The notes: a model not told the origin generated them from the sequence alone. Shown: positions 1-8,861, counted from the stretch's first letter. The stretch is 23,338 nucleotides of DNA from Candidatus Obscuribacterales bacterium (GCA_021732245.1 JAKFVJ010000111.1:1-23338), one strand, 5' to 3'. Made by a program: numbers and translations.

Positions 1-1049
1 GGCAGTGAATGAACAAGATCAACAGGTAAAAAGCAAAGTGCGGAAAGCAATTGACATACCCAAATCATGTGCGAGCGGGCCACGCGAATACTGCCGGTCT
101 TAGCAAGCAAGTAATCAGACAAATAACCGGCCAGCAATAATAAGACAAAGGCTGTCAGCCATGGAGCAATTAGAAAAATGCCGATTTGCTTGAGTTGCAA
201 TCCATATGTGGATTCTAGATAACCAGGAAGCCATGTCAGCGCAAAGAAGAGCAAATAACCAAAGGCGAAGAATGCAATGTTGTTAGATAACAGAGCTGGA
301 TTGAACAACATGTATGTCCAGGTGGTCTCACCTTTTGTAAGTTTGTGTTGGCGAATTTCCTGATCAGACATATGCTCTGAAAATGTTTTGCCTTCACGAA
401 TATGATGGAGTTCAGCTGTTGAAACAAAACGACTGTTTTCCGGATAGTCTTTGAATAGTGCAACAAATGCCACCACCCAAATAAGTCCCAGTCCGCCCAG
501 AATATAAAACATCGTCTGCCAACCGCAGTTGATGATCAAGTGCGATAGCAATGGCGCACCAATTACCGATGCCAGTGGTACTGCAGCAAGTCCGATGGCT
601 GTCGCGCGTGCCCTTTCCGATGCCGGCATCCAATCAGCAACTACGCGCGTCAACGCAGGGAAATTCGGACCTTCGGCAATTCCTAATCCTGTGCGAAGAA
701 TAAATAACATCCAGTATCCGCTAGCCAATCCCATAAGGGCAGTTACAGCCGACCAGAGGATTGCAGATCCGGCCCACATCTTGCGAGCACCATAAAGATC
801 GACAAGGATTCCACCTATAAAAGTCATGACTATGTAACCGATCCCGAAGGCGGCGGCTATCATTCCGAAGTCAGCGTCGTTTAAACCGAATTCACGTTTC
901 AGAGGACCAATGGCGTAGGAAATGGCTGAGCGATCCAAATAGTTGACAATCGTGATGAAAAAAGCCAGCGCAATAACGACCCAGCGAAAGCTAGTCCTCG
1001 TGCTGATTTTGCTCGTCGTAACAGCCACGGTGGGCGAAAAATCCGTCAT
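1..1049 (-). CDS. MFS transporter, anion:cation symporter (ACS) type, partial (C-terminus beyond left edge)
   Basis: The 349 visible residues are strongly hydrophobic and form the N-terminal two thirds of a major facilitator. TM1 carries NYLDRSAISYA, which matches the N-Y-x-D-R signature of the ACS family (organic-anion/sugar-acid transporters such as GudP and ExuT types). The loop after TM2 has GGILVDLYGARK, the MFS motif A region, and RTGLGIAEGPNFPA matches the ACS TM4 signature. Residues around 200-240 form the hydrophilic central loop, and the second TM bundle begins before the edge. I took ATG at 1049; a GTG codon lies directly before it in frame, and neither has a clear Shine-Dalgarno sequence, so the start is uncertain. 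Substrate cannot be read from the sequence; organic acids are the usual family substrates. The family call is firm. Confidence 0.85.
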   Translation of the reverse strand, partial: MTDFSPTVAVTTSKISTRTSFRWVVIALAFFITIVNYLDRSAISYAIGPLKREFGLNDADFGMIAAAFGIGYIVMTFIGGILVDLYGARKMWAGSAILWSAVTALMGLASGYWMLFILRTGLGIAEGPNFPALTRVVADWMPASERARATAIGLAAVPLASVIGAPLLSHLIINCGWQTMFYILGGLGLIWVVAFVALFKDYPENSRFVSTAELHHIREGKTFSEHMSDQEIRQHKLTKGETTWTYMLFNPALLSNNIAFFAFGYLLFFALTWLPGYLESTYGLQLKQIGIFLIAPWLTAFVLLLLAGYLSDYLLAKTGSIRVARSHMIWVCQLLSALCFLPVDLVHSL

Positions 1050-1110
1050 CACATATCTACAATTGAGCCAGTTGGACATACTAGCATAATCGCACCCTTT
1101 TGTCTTGCTT

Positions 1111-1138
1111 GCCCTCGAAAGGGCGCATGCAATGCGCC
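1111..1138. repeat. Two overlapping, mutually exclusive inverted repeats between the MFS and NPNYD-family genes
   Basis: GCCCT (1111-1115) and AGGGC (1120-1124) flank a CGAA loop. GGCGCAT (1122-1128) and ATGCGCC (1132-1138) flank a GCA loop. Both are perfect and they share bases 1122-1124, so only one hairpin can form at a time. They lie 3' of the 411-aa gene and 5' of the MFS gene, both on the minus strand. No T-tract follows on the minus strand, so a standard intrinsic terminator is not supported. Confidence 0.5.
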
Positions 1139-1162
1139 ACTACAAGCCATAACAAAACTCGT

Positions 1163-2398
1163 CTACGGCTCAAATTGCTGGTCGAGCAATTCCTTCTCAG
1201 TCGTATAGACAACATCTTTCGTCGATAGACGTTGGCTCTCGACAGTAAATTGTTTTGCTTCCAAAAGTTTCGCCTGCAACTCACCACTGGGAGATGCAAC
1301 TTGTTGCGCGTAACTTTGTCTGTCCTTATTACGCGCATCGATTCTTTGATTGAGCCAGAGTTGCACCATCCAGCGAATGAATGGAACGGCTACAAAGAAT
1401 GATCCGTAAATCACCAACAAATTTATTAGGGGCAAAAGCGGTAGCAACTCAACAGAATGCGCAACCGTATTCCACAACCACATGCTGCCGAAAAAATTGA
1501 AGCCCGCTAAAAGATAAACAGGCACCAAAGACTCTGATGAAGCTTCGGTAAACTTCCAGTCTTTTTCCTTCAGATAAATTGGTCGTGTATTTTCACGCAA
1601 ATCATTTTTCGTACTGACCTGCATTGACGGAAAGACATAGACGATATTTCCAGTCTCACTAACTTCCGGCTTGCCGTTGAAGCGAACAAGCACCGGCAAG
1701 ACACCATCCTCATTTTTAGGATTAGCACCCGTAAACGGCGCCAACTGCTCAGAGGTAACAACACCTTGGTTGTTGCGAATCATCTCGGCAATTGTTGACC
1801 AGCGCCTTTCTTCTATATCGTAATTAGGATTACCATCGCCAAATAGAAAGGAGAAGCAATTCAACAAAAAGTTGTTGTCTTTTCGTACAGCGCGTCTGTC
1901 ACGGCGATACATCGTCGCGTCAGTTCCCCACCAAAACAAGTCGCGCAGAATTATGTAGTCAAAAAAGTCAAAGTTAAAGTCTCCGCCACCACGATCTCTA
2001 TCTCTGTCACCCCCGCCGCGCAAAACAATTACGATAATCAAGCCAATAACAATGAGAAACGAAAGTATGAGCATTATCCCGAAAGAAATGCGCAGAAGGT
2101 AATAGCCAATCTGAAATGCCTTCTCGCCAATCATTTGCAAAATGCGCATGAAGCCTTTGGTCAAATAAGCATTTTGAAATCCCAGATTGAAGCGATAAGC
2201 AACTTCTCCTGACTTACCTACCTCCAAATGTCCGCCTGTTTCGGCAGCCACCTGATTGAGCGTAGCCGTGGTCGCCAAAATAGGCAAGCCGGTTTTGGTT
2301 GCCACATCGGCCGGCGTTACGTGCCTACCTAGATCATCAATTGCTTTGATGACAAGTTTCTTTTCCGCCTTAGCGGCTGTTGGTGCAGCTACGTTCAT
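1163..2398 (-). CDS. NPNYD-family membrane protein with winged-helix-like N-terminus (unknown function)
   Basis: This 411-aa protein is of unknown function. Residues about 12-70 look like a small winged-helix-type domain (VTPADVATKTGLP, then a glycine-containing turn and a YRFNLGF strand). A hydrophobic segment at about 105-126 is the first membrane span. A Gly/Asp/Arg run (RGGGDRDRDRGGGDFNFDFF) follows at about 127-146. A second conserved block contains FGDGNPNYDIEERRW, then EQLAPFTG, resembling a second winged-helix module. Two or three further TM segments lie at about 285-345, and the C-terminus is hydrophilic. The start at 2398 has GGAAG three bases upstream. From memory, similar proteins occur in cyanobacteria and in plastids (the At5g03900-like family), but this was not checked. 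A paralogue is at the right edge of the window (22721 onward). No function is assigned. Confidence 0.7.
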   Translation of the reverse strand: MNVAAPTAAKAEKKLVIKAIDDLGRHVTPADVATKTGLPILATTATLNQVAAETGGHLEVGKSGEVAYRFNLGFQNAYLTKGFMRILQMIGEKAFQIGYYLLRISFGIMLILSFLIVIGLIIVIVLRGGGDRDRDRGGGDFNFDFFDYIILRDLFWWGTDATMYRRDRRAVRKDNNFLLNCFSFLFGDGNPNYDIEERRWSTIAEMIRNNQGVVTSEQLAPFTGANPKNEDGVLPVLVRFNGKPEVSETGNIVYVFPSMQVSTKNDLRENTRPIYLKEKDWKFTEASSESLVPVYLLAGFNFFGSMWLWNTVAHSVELLPLLPLINLLVIYGSFFVAVPFIRWMVQLWLNQRIDARNKDRQSYAQQVASPSGELQAKLLEAKQFTVESQRLSTKDVVYTTEKELLDQQFEP

Positions 2399-2410
2399 AT
2401 TCTTCCGTTA

Positions 2411-2452
2411 TTTGAGATCCTTCGCGTTGCTCAGGATGACACTTCGTGTCAT
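2411..2452. repeat. Short dispersed-repeat-like element with two hairpins in the OPT to NPNYD-gene spacer
   Basis: On the minus strand the spacer reads through CATCCTGAGCAACGCGAAGG, followed by ATCTC. Translated, it gives the VILSNAKDLK type of peptide that recurs as a spurious reading of a short repeat found in many bacterial genomes (known from general experience, not searched). It holds ATCCT (2417-2421) with AGGAT (2433-2437), plus inner GC pairs. Next to it is a perfect 7-bp hairpin, ATGACAC (2436-2442) and GTGTCAT (2446-2452), which contains the OPT stop codon. Only one copy is seen in this window. Confidence 0.55.
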
Positions 2453-4353
2453 TTGGCTAGTGCGCTTATAGCGGTAATCATAGCAATCACAGCACAAGCT
2501 AGCGACTCGCCGGCAACAGCTCCGGAAGCCGTCGGAATTACATAGGCATTTGCTGTTTTGGGCGAGATCTTTGTCCAGACAAGAGCAAGAATAGCGCCAA
2601 CAAAGAATGACAAGCAGTTTGCAAATGGCATTACCCAGGAAAGTCCCAAGCCCATCGCAGATGGAATATAAGGACGAGCCTTCGGATACCAAGCTTCCAA
2701 CAAAGCCAAAACTATGCCCAGGACTCCACCGATTAGAATGCCCCACCGCGCTGTAACAGGCACATATTGGATTCCATACGAGAGAGCTTCAGCAACGGCA
2801 CGCCACATGTTTGCCGACGGTGGATTGAAAGCTTCCAAGGCTGCTTTATTGGGAACCATGAGGAACCAGGCAGGAACAACTGCCACAGCTCCAAAAAATA
2901 CTCCCATGAATTGAGCAATAAATTGCTTACGTGCGTTTGCACCCAAGAGATAACCGCTCTTCAAATCAGTCAATAAATCAGCTGAGCTGTTGGCAATGTT
3001 TGCAGTAACACTAGCTGCCATAAGATTTGTAGTGACATTTGACGGAGCCAACACAGCATAGGTCAGCTGAGTAATCTTACCCATTGCACCAATTGGAGTA
3101 ATGTTGGTTTCACCAGTTGCACGACAGGCAACAAGAGCCAAGACTCCACTCATAGCCACTGACACCAGACCAAGCATAGGGTTAATGGAAAACGCCACAT
3201 ACTGAAGTGCAACAATGGCAATCACCAGCGGAATTAGTCCGGCAATTAGCCACTTGAGCGGCACTTCAACCGAATTCATTTCAGCGGTTTCAGCAACGTT
3301 TGTCTTTGCCTTGAATCCTGTAAAAGCACGAGCGATTGTCTTCCACTGCAAAGCGAAAGATGTAAGACCCGAGGTCACCATAATTGCCGTACCACTCCAA
3401 AGCGCCCATCTAATTAACTTCGCCGGCGCTTCAATTTCGCCTTGATTGATCATCATTGGTCCAATGACGAAATAAAGCAACGCAGCTCCGGCAAGCATCG
3501 AGATAGAAGTACGCAAGCCAACAATCATGCCGGCAGCGATTAGTAGAAGACTTGGTTCAAAACCGAAACTTGGCATTTGCGAAAGTTGAACGCCATTTAT
3601 CTTTGCAGAGAATGGAATCAGCTCAGGCAATTTCAAGCCCATTGCTTTCTGCCAGGCAAATTCGCCTTTGCCGAGGAAGCCGACAACAGCTCCTGCAATT
3701 AGTGTTGCTATCAAAGAATAAGCTTGCAAAACTGCTTCGCGAGATTTTGCGTACAAGCTATTCAAAGTTGTAGCAGCAGCAATGCCGTCAGGAAATGGCA
3801 ATTGTTCGATATTGATCATTTGGCGCTTCATAGGAATTGCCAAAAACACACCGAGGGCTGCCGTCACTAAAGTCCACGGCAAAACAATTTGCCAGGTGAT
3901 GTGGTGTCCAGTGATAAGCAGCAAGGCGCCAAATGCAGTACCAATTGTGGCTCCCGTCGAATAACCGGCAGCAGACGCTGTCGATTGCATGCAGTTATTT
4001 TCCAAAATGGACATAGGCGTCAACTTACGGAAAATTGTTCTAAATGCATTCCAAATGACAAAGGACAAAACACAGGCAGTAATTGCTACGCCAAAAGACC
4101 AGCCAATCTTCAATGTTGTATACAGATTGGAAATAGACATAAGCGAGCCAAGAATTCCGCCCATGACGACCGCACGCCAAGTTAGCTGCGGCACCTTATG
4201 TCCTTGATATATGTTTTTGTACCAGTACTCTTGTCTGGCTTCTACATCTTCAATACTTTGCAAGTGAGCTAATATTTCCATCGGCTGCCCCGGTGACTCT
4301 GTACTTGTGCCTTTACGAGTTTCCTTACCGACTACGGTTGCCGCTGTGCTCAC
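2449..4353 (-). CDS. OPT-family oligopeptide transporter
   Basis: This 634-aa polytopic inner-membrane protein belongs to the OPT (oligopeptide/YSL) family, which imports small peptides or metal chelates with protons. The block SILENNCMQSTASAAGYSTG early in the protein is typical of the family. NIEQLPFPDGIAAATTL follows, and about 14-16 hydrophobic segments extend to the C-terminus. The length is normal for prokaryotic OPTs. I chose GTG at 4353 because GGAGG sits four bases upstream. An in-frame GTG at 4371 would add six residues but would place this ribosome-binding sequence inside the gene. A good promoter lies upstream (4438-4466). The stop codon is inside a hairpin that begins the spacer to the next gene. 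Substrate is unknown. Confidence 0.93.
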   Translation of the reverse strand: MSTAATVVGKETRKGTSTESPGQPMEILAHLQSIEDVEARQEYWYKNIYQGHKVPQLTWRAVVMGGILGSLMSISNLYTTLKIGWSFGVAITACVLSFVIWNAFRTIFRKLTPMSILENNCMQSTASAAGYSTGATIGTAFGALLLITGHHITWQIVLPWTLVTAALGVFLAIPMKRQMINIEQLPFPDGIAAATTLNSLYAKSREAVLQAYSLIATLIAGAVVGFLGKGEFAWQKAMGLKLPELIPFSAKINGVQLSQMPSFGFEPSLLLIAAGMIVGLRTSISMLAGAALLYFVIGPMMINQGEIEAPAKLIRWALWSGTAIMVTSGLTSFALQWKTIARAFTGFKAKTNVAETAEMNSVEVPLKWLIAGLIPLVIAIVALQYVAFSINPMLGLVSVAMSGVLALVACRATGETNITPIGAMGKITQLTYAVLAPSNVTTNLMAASVTANIANSSADLLTDLKSGYLLGANARKQFIAQFMGVFFGAVAVVPAWFLMVPNKAALEAFNPPSANMWRAVAEALSYGIQYVPVTARWGILIGGVLGIVLALLEAWYPKARPYIPSAMGLGLSWVMPFANCLSFFVGAILALVWTKISPKTANAYVIPTASGAVAGESLACAVIAMITAISALAK

Positions 4354-4437
4354 AAACCCTCCGTTTTGCACCCAGTTGCCAACAACCAGGTGCAGAGTTA
4401 TGACTTACAGCAGATAATTGTCTTGCAATAAAGCTTA

Positions 4438-4466
4438 ACTATCAAGCTCTAAACTAAGCTTGTCAA
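4438..4466 (-). promoter_or_regulatory. Sigma70-type promoter of the OPT gene with a palindrome in the spacer
   Basis: Reading the minus strand, TTGACA (4466-4461) is followed by exactly 17 bases and GATAGT (4443-4438), about 85 bases before the GTG start. The spacer is nearly filled by an inverted repeat, AGCTTG (4457-4462) and CAAGCT (4443-4448) in plus-strand order, with an 8-base centre. This is well placed for a repressor site. The same palindrome could instead be a weak hairpin 3' of the TadG-like gene. Confidence 0.6.
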
Positions 4467-4491
4467 CCAATTTTCTAACTAATAGCGACAA

Positions 4492-7449
4492 CTAGCTGAT
4501 GTACTGAGGCGGCGGTGGCGGCGTGGTGATGATTGCTCCATACCGACGAGTCTGCCAATTGCCCCACGGTGTACTTATTACCGGATCATCGTTAACGATT
4601 GTGCTGAAAAGGAATGGATAGCCGGAGAATTCCAAGACACTAAATGCTTGGCTGTCCGGCGATCCACCGCACCATTTATAGGCAAACTGAAAAATATCAA
4701 TGGTTGGTGGCACAGGAGTTTTCTGCGGCGGTACAACAGGACAACTTATCGCCCAAGCAGCAGCCAACTCACCAAAGTGATCTGCAGGATGCGCATTGGC
4801 GTGCATATCACGACCGTAGATGTGATACATGATTGTCGGATTATCATTGGTAGGTGCAGAGACGAGCCCGGAAGTGCTCTGATACATCACTTGTCCCTTG
4901 TTGATTGGCACCGAGGCATATTTGGCTACCTTATCTACTTCCGTAGCGATTTTCTGAGTGCCGGCTGGGTCATTTAGTGAATTGTCTGCCAGTCGAAAAT
5001 GATAAATAAGTTTTGCCGGCGGTGTGGCTGATTGCGCAAGCGCAGGTACTATCCAAGTTGAATGACCTTCTTTTTTGCCAATCACAGGCTCGGCTGTGTG
5101 CTTGTAAAATTGCAATTGGCTAACAGCTTTGCCGCCCTCATTCTTAGGCAGAGCCAACCAATCTTTTGCTCCCGGAGCTTTGAAGTCTTGCCCTGTAGGC
5201 AGTGTTCCATTATCGCTCAACATTTGGCTCTTAATATGAGCAAGTTCTTGCGAAAAGTCAGTACCACCTCGAATGTAGCTATAAGCATGTGTCACGTAGA
5301 CATTTGTGTAACCGCCTGCGTATGCCATGTAGCCTGAATAGGGCAAAGTCGGAGGGAAGAAGTCTGTGCCGGATAATACAAAGTGCGTGCCGCTATTGTA
5401 TTTGGCACCACCCCCGGACAATGCCTTCATGTGTTTAACCATGGCAGTTGTTACTTCCGAAGCGTAAGTCGCATTTATAAGAGCTGCCAATAACTTCGGC
5501 TTATCCTTATACAATTTCGAAACAACTTCTTGCTTACGCAATTCAATCTTGTCCGCAAGCGAAGTATCTGTAACGGCGCCACTTGAAAGAGACTTGGCAA
5601 TGGCATCGTAACCGGCACTTTGGTACGCGCCGGCCATTTCCTTATTGCTGAGTGCAGTACTTTGAGCAGAGCCTAATTGGCTATTCATCTCTTTAAGCTG
5701 AGGATCATTCTTAAGAGTTTCACTGGTTATATCTGCTACCGCTTGATAGAGGATGGCTGCCGAACTATTCACCGCTTGGATGCGATCGATACACGCTTGC
5801 AGGTGCCAAAATGGATTACCGTCCAGCGTCATTACATTTGGTCCGTACCAAGCAGGTTCGATTTTTACCATTGCGGTGCTTGGTGGCAATACACCCTCAG
5901 CAGGCACATAGCCCCACATGCGAGCATTTTGCCGCTGATAGGCTGCCGGATCATTGTTGTATTGTTTGAGGTTTCTTGGGTCGGTACCATTCAACCACTG
6001 CCCATTTACCATAATTTGGTTGTGTGTAAATTCACCAGGAATGATAAACAGTTCTCCACTGGTTACAGTAGATCCAGCGGATTGAGCATAAACTGGTTGC
6101 AAGAGATCATCAACGCGACCGGCAAATATTTGTTTCGAACCAGCGCTTGCGCCAATTTGAGCAAATGGCGCGCTCAAAGCATCAATGACTGCTTGTCCGT
6201 TCGGACGATAATCAAGACTGCGTAGCCAGTCATAAGCAAAGAAAGCTAATGCGACAGACGGATCATCATCATCGCGACCGGTGATACCTTTGAATGGCTT
6301 ACTAACAGGCGACCCTCCTCCAGTATACGGACCACCTTCTATTTGGAACCACTCACCAGGAGTGTCTTTATCCCAGCCCGCATATGGGCTCTTTGAACTA
6401 GAATTCGACGCATCCAACTGAGAGGAATTCATAATTGACTTGACGCTCTTAAAGCTTGGGACTCCACCTGGTCCATCAGCAGGTATCGCACCATTAAAGG
6501 CGACTTCTAATACACCTGGTTTTGCAAGTAAAACACGATTCCCGACTTGTGCTGTGGCAATGGTGCTGAGAAACTGAATCTTCTTTTCTTGCTCCGTCTG
6601 TTGTTCTTCCTTTTGGGTTTCGGCCACACTGCTCACAGGTTGTGCAGCCATTACTTGAGCTAATACCGGAATGTCGTCGCCAATTTTTTCAAACGCGGAA
6701 TTTTCAACAAGACTGGGTTGTCCTGCAACAAATCCAAAGCGAACCTTCTCCGTTGTGCCGGCAAGCGGATACTCAACGTCAGCGACGTAATACTTCCGCC
6801 CATCAGCTGCGGTTCTAGAATTACTTGCACTGTACGAGACGGAGTCTATTGTCTCGGGTGTAGGAACAGGAATTTGGATTGCACCCTTTTGAACAATATC
6901 GTTGAAATGTCCCACTGAAACTTGAAAGTCTTTAGGTGGCTCCTTGCTTCCCGAAATTCTCACGTTATTGGCAATGTAGACCTGATAAGCCGATTCTTTT
7001 ATGTTTACAGGTTTGTTGTTGCGATCGACAGCACCACTTGCACCGGCTGCTGATGCGGCAATCTTTTCTCGCAATAATTTAATTGCTGCTTTAGTTTCAG
7101 TAAGATCATGATTGACCATATACTGCATCGACTTGCTGCCGAGTTTTTCAGCAATGATGGCGTCAAGTCTTAAGGTAGCAAGTTGCGTATTAATTCCGCG
7201 CACAGGCCACTTAATGTCACCTTCGGGATCATCAACGAGCGCTAGACGTCCTTGCGGACCGTCAACCACTACTCGTCCCATATCTATGGCAGCCTGCAAG
7301 GCTGCTGCGTCGATTGCATTCTGGGCTTGCTTGTGAACACCTATCAATTGGTTGACGTTCAGCACGAGAACACCAATCAAGACTACGAAGCCAATGACTG
7401 TTACCAACAGAATCAGCATATTGCCTTTCTGTCGACGCTTTAAATGCAT
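4492..7449 (-). CDS. Large secreted or surface protein with TadG/TadE-like N-terminal anchor
   Basis: This is a 985-aa protein. The N-terminus has a basic stretch (KRRQKG), one hydrophobic segment at about 12-32, and then QAQNAIDAAALQAAIDMGR. This is the hallmark of the Tad-type pilus-assembly N-terminal domain (TadE/TadG family), in which the segment anchors the protein and the rest is exported. The remainder is long, rich in Ser, Ala, Gly, Pro and Asn, and unlike any family I recognise. It has a Gln/Glu-rich stretch (about 290-305), an acidic RDDDD, only three cysteines, and a proline run just before the C-terminal QYIS. The ATG at 7449 has GAGG seven bases upstream. No tadA/B/C, pilin or prepilin peptidase gene is nearby, so it is either an orphan adhesin/pseudopilin-like protein or works with distant tad genes. 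Confidence 0.7.
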   Translation of the reverse strand: MHLKRRQKGNMLILLVTVIGFVVLIGVLVLNVNQLIGVHKQAQNAIDAAALQAAIDMGRVVVDGPQGRLALVDDPEGDIKWPVRGINTQLATLRLDAIIAEKLGSKSMQYMVNHDLTETKAAIKLLREKIAASAAGASGAVDRNNKPVNIKESAYQVYIANNVRISGSKEPPKDFQVSVGHFNDIVQKGAIQIPVPTPETIDSVSYSASNSRTAADGRKYYVADVEYPLAGTTEKVRFGFVAGQPSLVENSAFEKIGDDIPVLAQVMAAQPVSSVAETQKEEQQTEQEKKIQFLSTIATAQVGNRVLLAKPGVLEVAFNGAIPADGPGGVPSFKSVKSIMNSSQLDASNSSSKSPYAGWDKDTPGEWFQIEGGPYTGGGSPVSKPFKGITGRDDDDPSVALAFFAYDWLRSLDYRPNGQAVIDALSAPFAQIGASAGSKQIFAGRVDDLLQPVYAQSAGSTVTSGELFIIPGEFTHNQIMVNGQWLNGTDPRNLKQYNNDPAAYQRQNARMWGYVPAEGVLPPSTAMVKIEPAWYGPNVMTLDGNPFWHLQACIDRIQAVNSSAAILYQAVADITSETLKNDPQLKEMNSQLGSAQSTALSNKEMAGAYQSAGYDAIAKSLSSGAVTDTSLADKIELRKQEVVSKLYKDKPKLLAALINATYASEVTTAMVKHMKALSGGGAKYNSGTHFVLSGTDFFPPTLPYSGYMAYAGGYTNVYVTHAYSYIRGGTDFSQELAHIKSQMLSDNGTLPTGQDFKAPGAKDWLALPKNEGGKAVSQLQFYKHTAEPVIGKKEGHSTWIVPALAQSATPPAKLIYHFRLADNSLNDPAGTQKIATEVDKVAKYASVPINKGQVMYQSTSGLVSAPTNDNPTIMYHIYGRDMHANAHPADHFGELAAAWAISCPVVPPQKTPVPPTIDIFQFAYKWCGGSPDSQAFSVLEFSGYPFLFSTIVNDDPVISTPWGNWQTRRYGAIITTPPPPPQYIS

Positions 7450-7488
7450 GGGGGCACCTCGATTTATAAACTAAGGCGGACCAACTCA

Positions 7489-7507
7489 CAGTGTCATACA
7501 TACACTG
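7489..7507. promoter_or_regulatory. Inverted repeat upstream of the TadG-like gene, possible operator
   Basis: CAGTGT (7489-7494) and ACACTG (7502-7507) form a perfect 6-bp inverted repeat with a 7-base centre, about 40 bases upstream of the ATG at 7449. The size and spacing suit a dimeric DNA-binding regulator. No strong -35/-10 pair was found near it, though TTTATAAAT occurs between it and the gene. Confidence 0.35.
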
Positions 7508-7589
7508 GAATCCGAATTCTAATAAGGCTATGCCAAAGATTTATTCCCTTATTAACCGGCCGTATAACTGACAGCCTCGTTTTCTAACC

Positions 7590-8861
7590 CTAGGGCATCT
7601 TGGGGGGCACAAGCATACAGAAGCTTTCGTTCTCCAAACCACGCAGGGCAGCTGCTTTTGCCACTCTAGAGATAGCTAACTGGAATGCAGCTGTCCGCAA
7701 ATCGGTATGGCTGTGTTTAACGATACGTTTAATTTCGGTATAGGCATCGCTCATTAAATTCTTAAGTTCGGCATTCACGCGATCTTCTTTCCAGCGAAAC
7801 TGCTGAACGTTTTGCACCCATTCAAAATAGCTTACGATAACGCCACCGGCATTGGCATAAATATCAGGCAGTACCACGGTACCGGCTTTTATGAAATGCT
7901 CGTCTGCCTCAGGAGTTGTTGGACCGTTGGACCCCTCAATAATGAATTTTGCCCTTACAGAATGCGCCGTCTCATGAGTTAAAACGTTGCCTAGTGCAGC
8001 AGGGACTAAGACATCGCACTCTGTAGCCAAAAGGCTATCGGCAGGTACCGCTTCAGCATGAGTAAAGCCAGATATTCCACCTCTCACCATTGAGTAATTG
8101 ATCAAGTCTTCAATGTCGATTCCATTTTTGTTGCGAATGGCACCGCCTGCATCCGACACCGCAACAATCTTGCCGCCCTCAGCATTTATAAAACGAGCGG
8201 TCCAGGAGCCGACATTGCCAAATCCTTGAATAGCGTATGTCATGTCGGAAATTTTCTTACCATGATCAGCAAGCAAAGCCTCTAATGCGAAAACCAAACC
8301 GCGCCCGGTTGCTGCTTCTCGTCCTTCAGAACCGCCTAAATCAAGCGGCTTTCCTGTGACTACTTGCGGTGTCCAGCCATGATATTTCGAGTACTGATCC
8401 ACAATCCAAGCCATTGTTTGAGCGTTGGTGCCCATATCAGGAGCAGGAACATCAAGTGCCGGTCCAATGATGTCGTGAATGTTGTCTACGAAAGCGCGAG
8501 TGACTCTCTGTAATTCTGAATAAGACAACTGCGTAGGATCGCAATTAATGCCTCCCTTCGCTCCACCATAAGGCAGATTAGCGACAGCAGTTTTCCAGGT
8601 CATCAATGAAGCAAGCGAATTGACCTCGTCCGGATCAACGTCAGGGTGATAGCGTAAGCCACCTTTCATTGGACCGCGAGAATTATCGTGCTGCACGCGA
8701 AAACCAACATATGTTGCTAGCTCACCATTGTCACGCTCTATGGTGCACTCAACTTTCACTTCTCTCTTTGGAGCAACAAGAATGCGCTCCAAGCGTTGTC
8801 CAATACCAAGTCTTTTCGCTGCTCGCGAAAAGTAATAGCGAGTTGCCTCTGATGCGCGCAT
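7590..8861 (-). CDS. gdhA: Glutamate dehydrogenase (Glu/Leu/Phe/Val dehydrogenase family)
   Basis: This 423-aa enzyme should interconvert glutamate and 2-oxoglutarate plus ammonia with NAD(P). The substrate-binding and catalytic lysines are in place: K66 in RGPMKGGLRYHPDV, K90 in MTWK, and K102 in YGGAKGG. The catalytic Asp is likely D142 in DVPAPDMGTNAQTMAW. The dinucleotide fold shows GFGNVG at 213-218, followed by VAVSDAGG. The length is normal for the hexameric class of about 420 residues. Coenzyme preference cannot be safely read, and a leucine or phenylalanine dehydrogenase is less likely given the K66/K90/K102 pattern and the length. The ATG at 8861 follows a weak purine-rich AAGAAAGAG. 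The gene stands alone between the TadG-like gene and the NTPase, all on the minus strand. Confidence 0.94.
   Translation of the reverse strand: MRASEATRYYFSRAAKRLGIGQRLERILVAPKREVKVECTIERDNGELATYVGFRVQHDNSRGPMKGGLRYHPDVDPDEVNSLASLMTWKTAVANLPYGGAKGGINCDPTQLSYSELQRVTRAFVDNIHDIIGPALDVPAPDMGTNAQTMAWIVDQYSKYHGWTPQVVTGKPLDLGGSEGREAATGRGLVFALEALLADHGKKISDMTYAIQGFGNVGSWTARFINAEGGKIVAVSDAGGAIRNKNGIDIEDLINYSMVRGGISGFTHAEAVPADSLLATECDVLVPAALGNVLTHETAHSVRAKFIIEGSNGPTTPEADEHFIKAGTVVLPDIYANAGGVIVSYFEWVQNVQQFRWKEDRVNAELKNLMSDAYTEIKRIVKHSHTDLRTAAFQLAISRVAKAAALRGLENESFCMLVPPKMP

Noticed and set aside
4354..4371. GTG at 4371 as start of the OPT transporter
   Set aside because: The GGAGG sequence lies downstream of it and is correctly spaced for the GTG at 4353.
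5677..6225. 182-codon plus-strand open frame
   Set aside because: It lies entirely opposite the TadG-like gene; the protein has no recognisable motif and the minus-strand gene explains the region.
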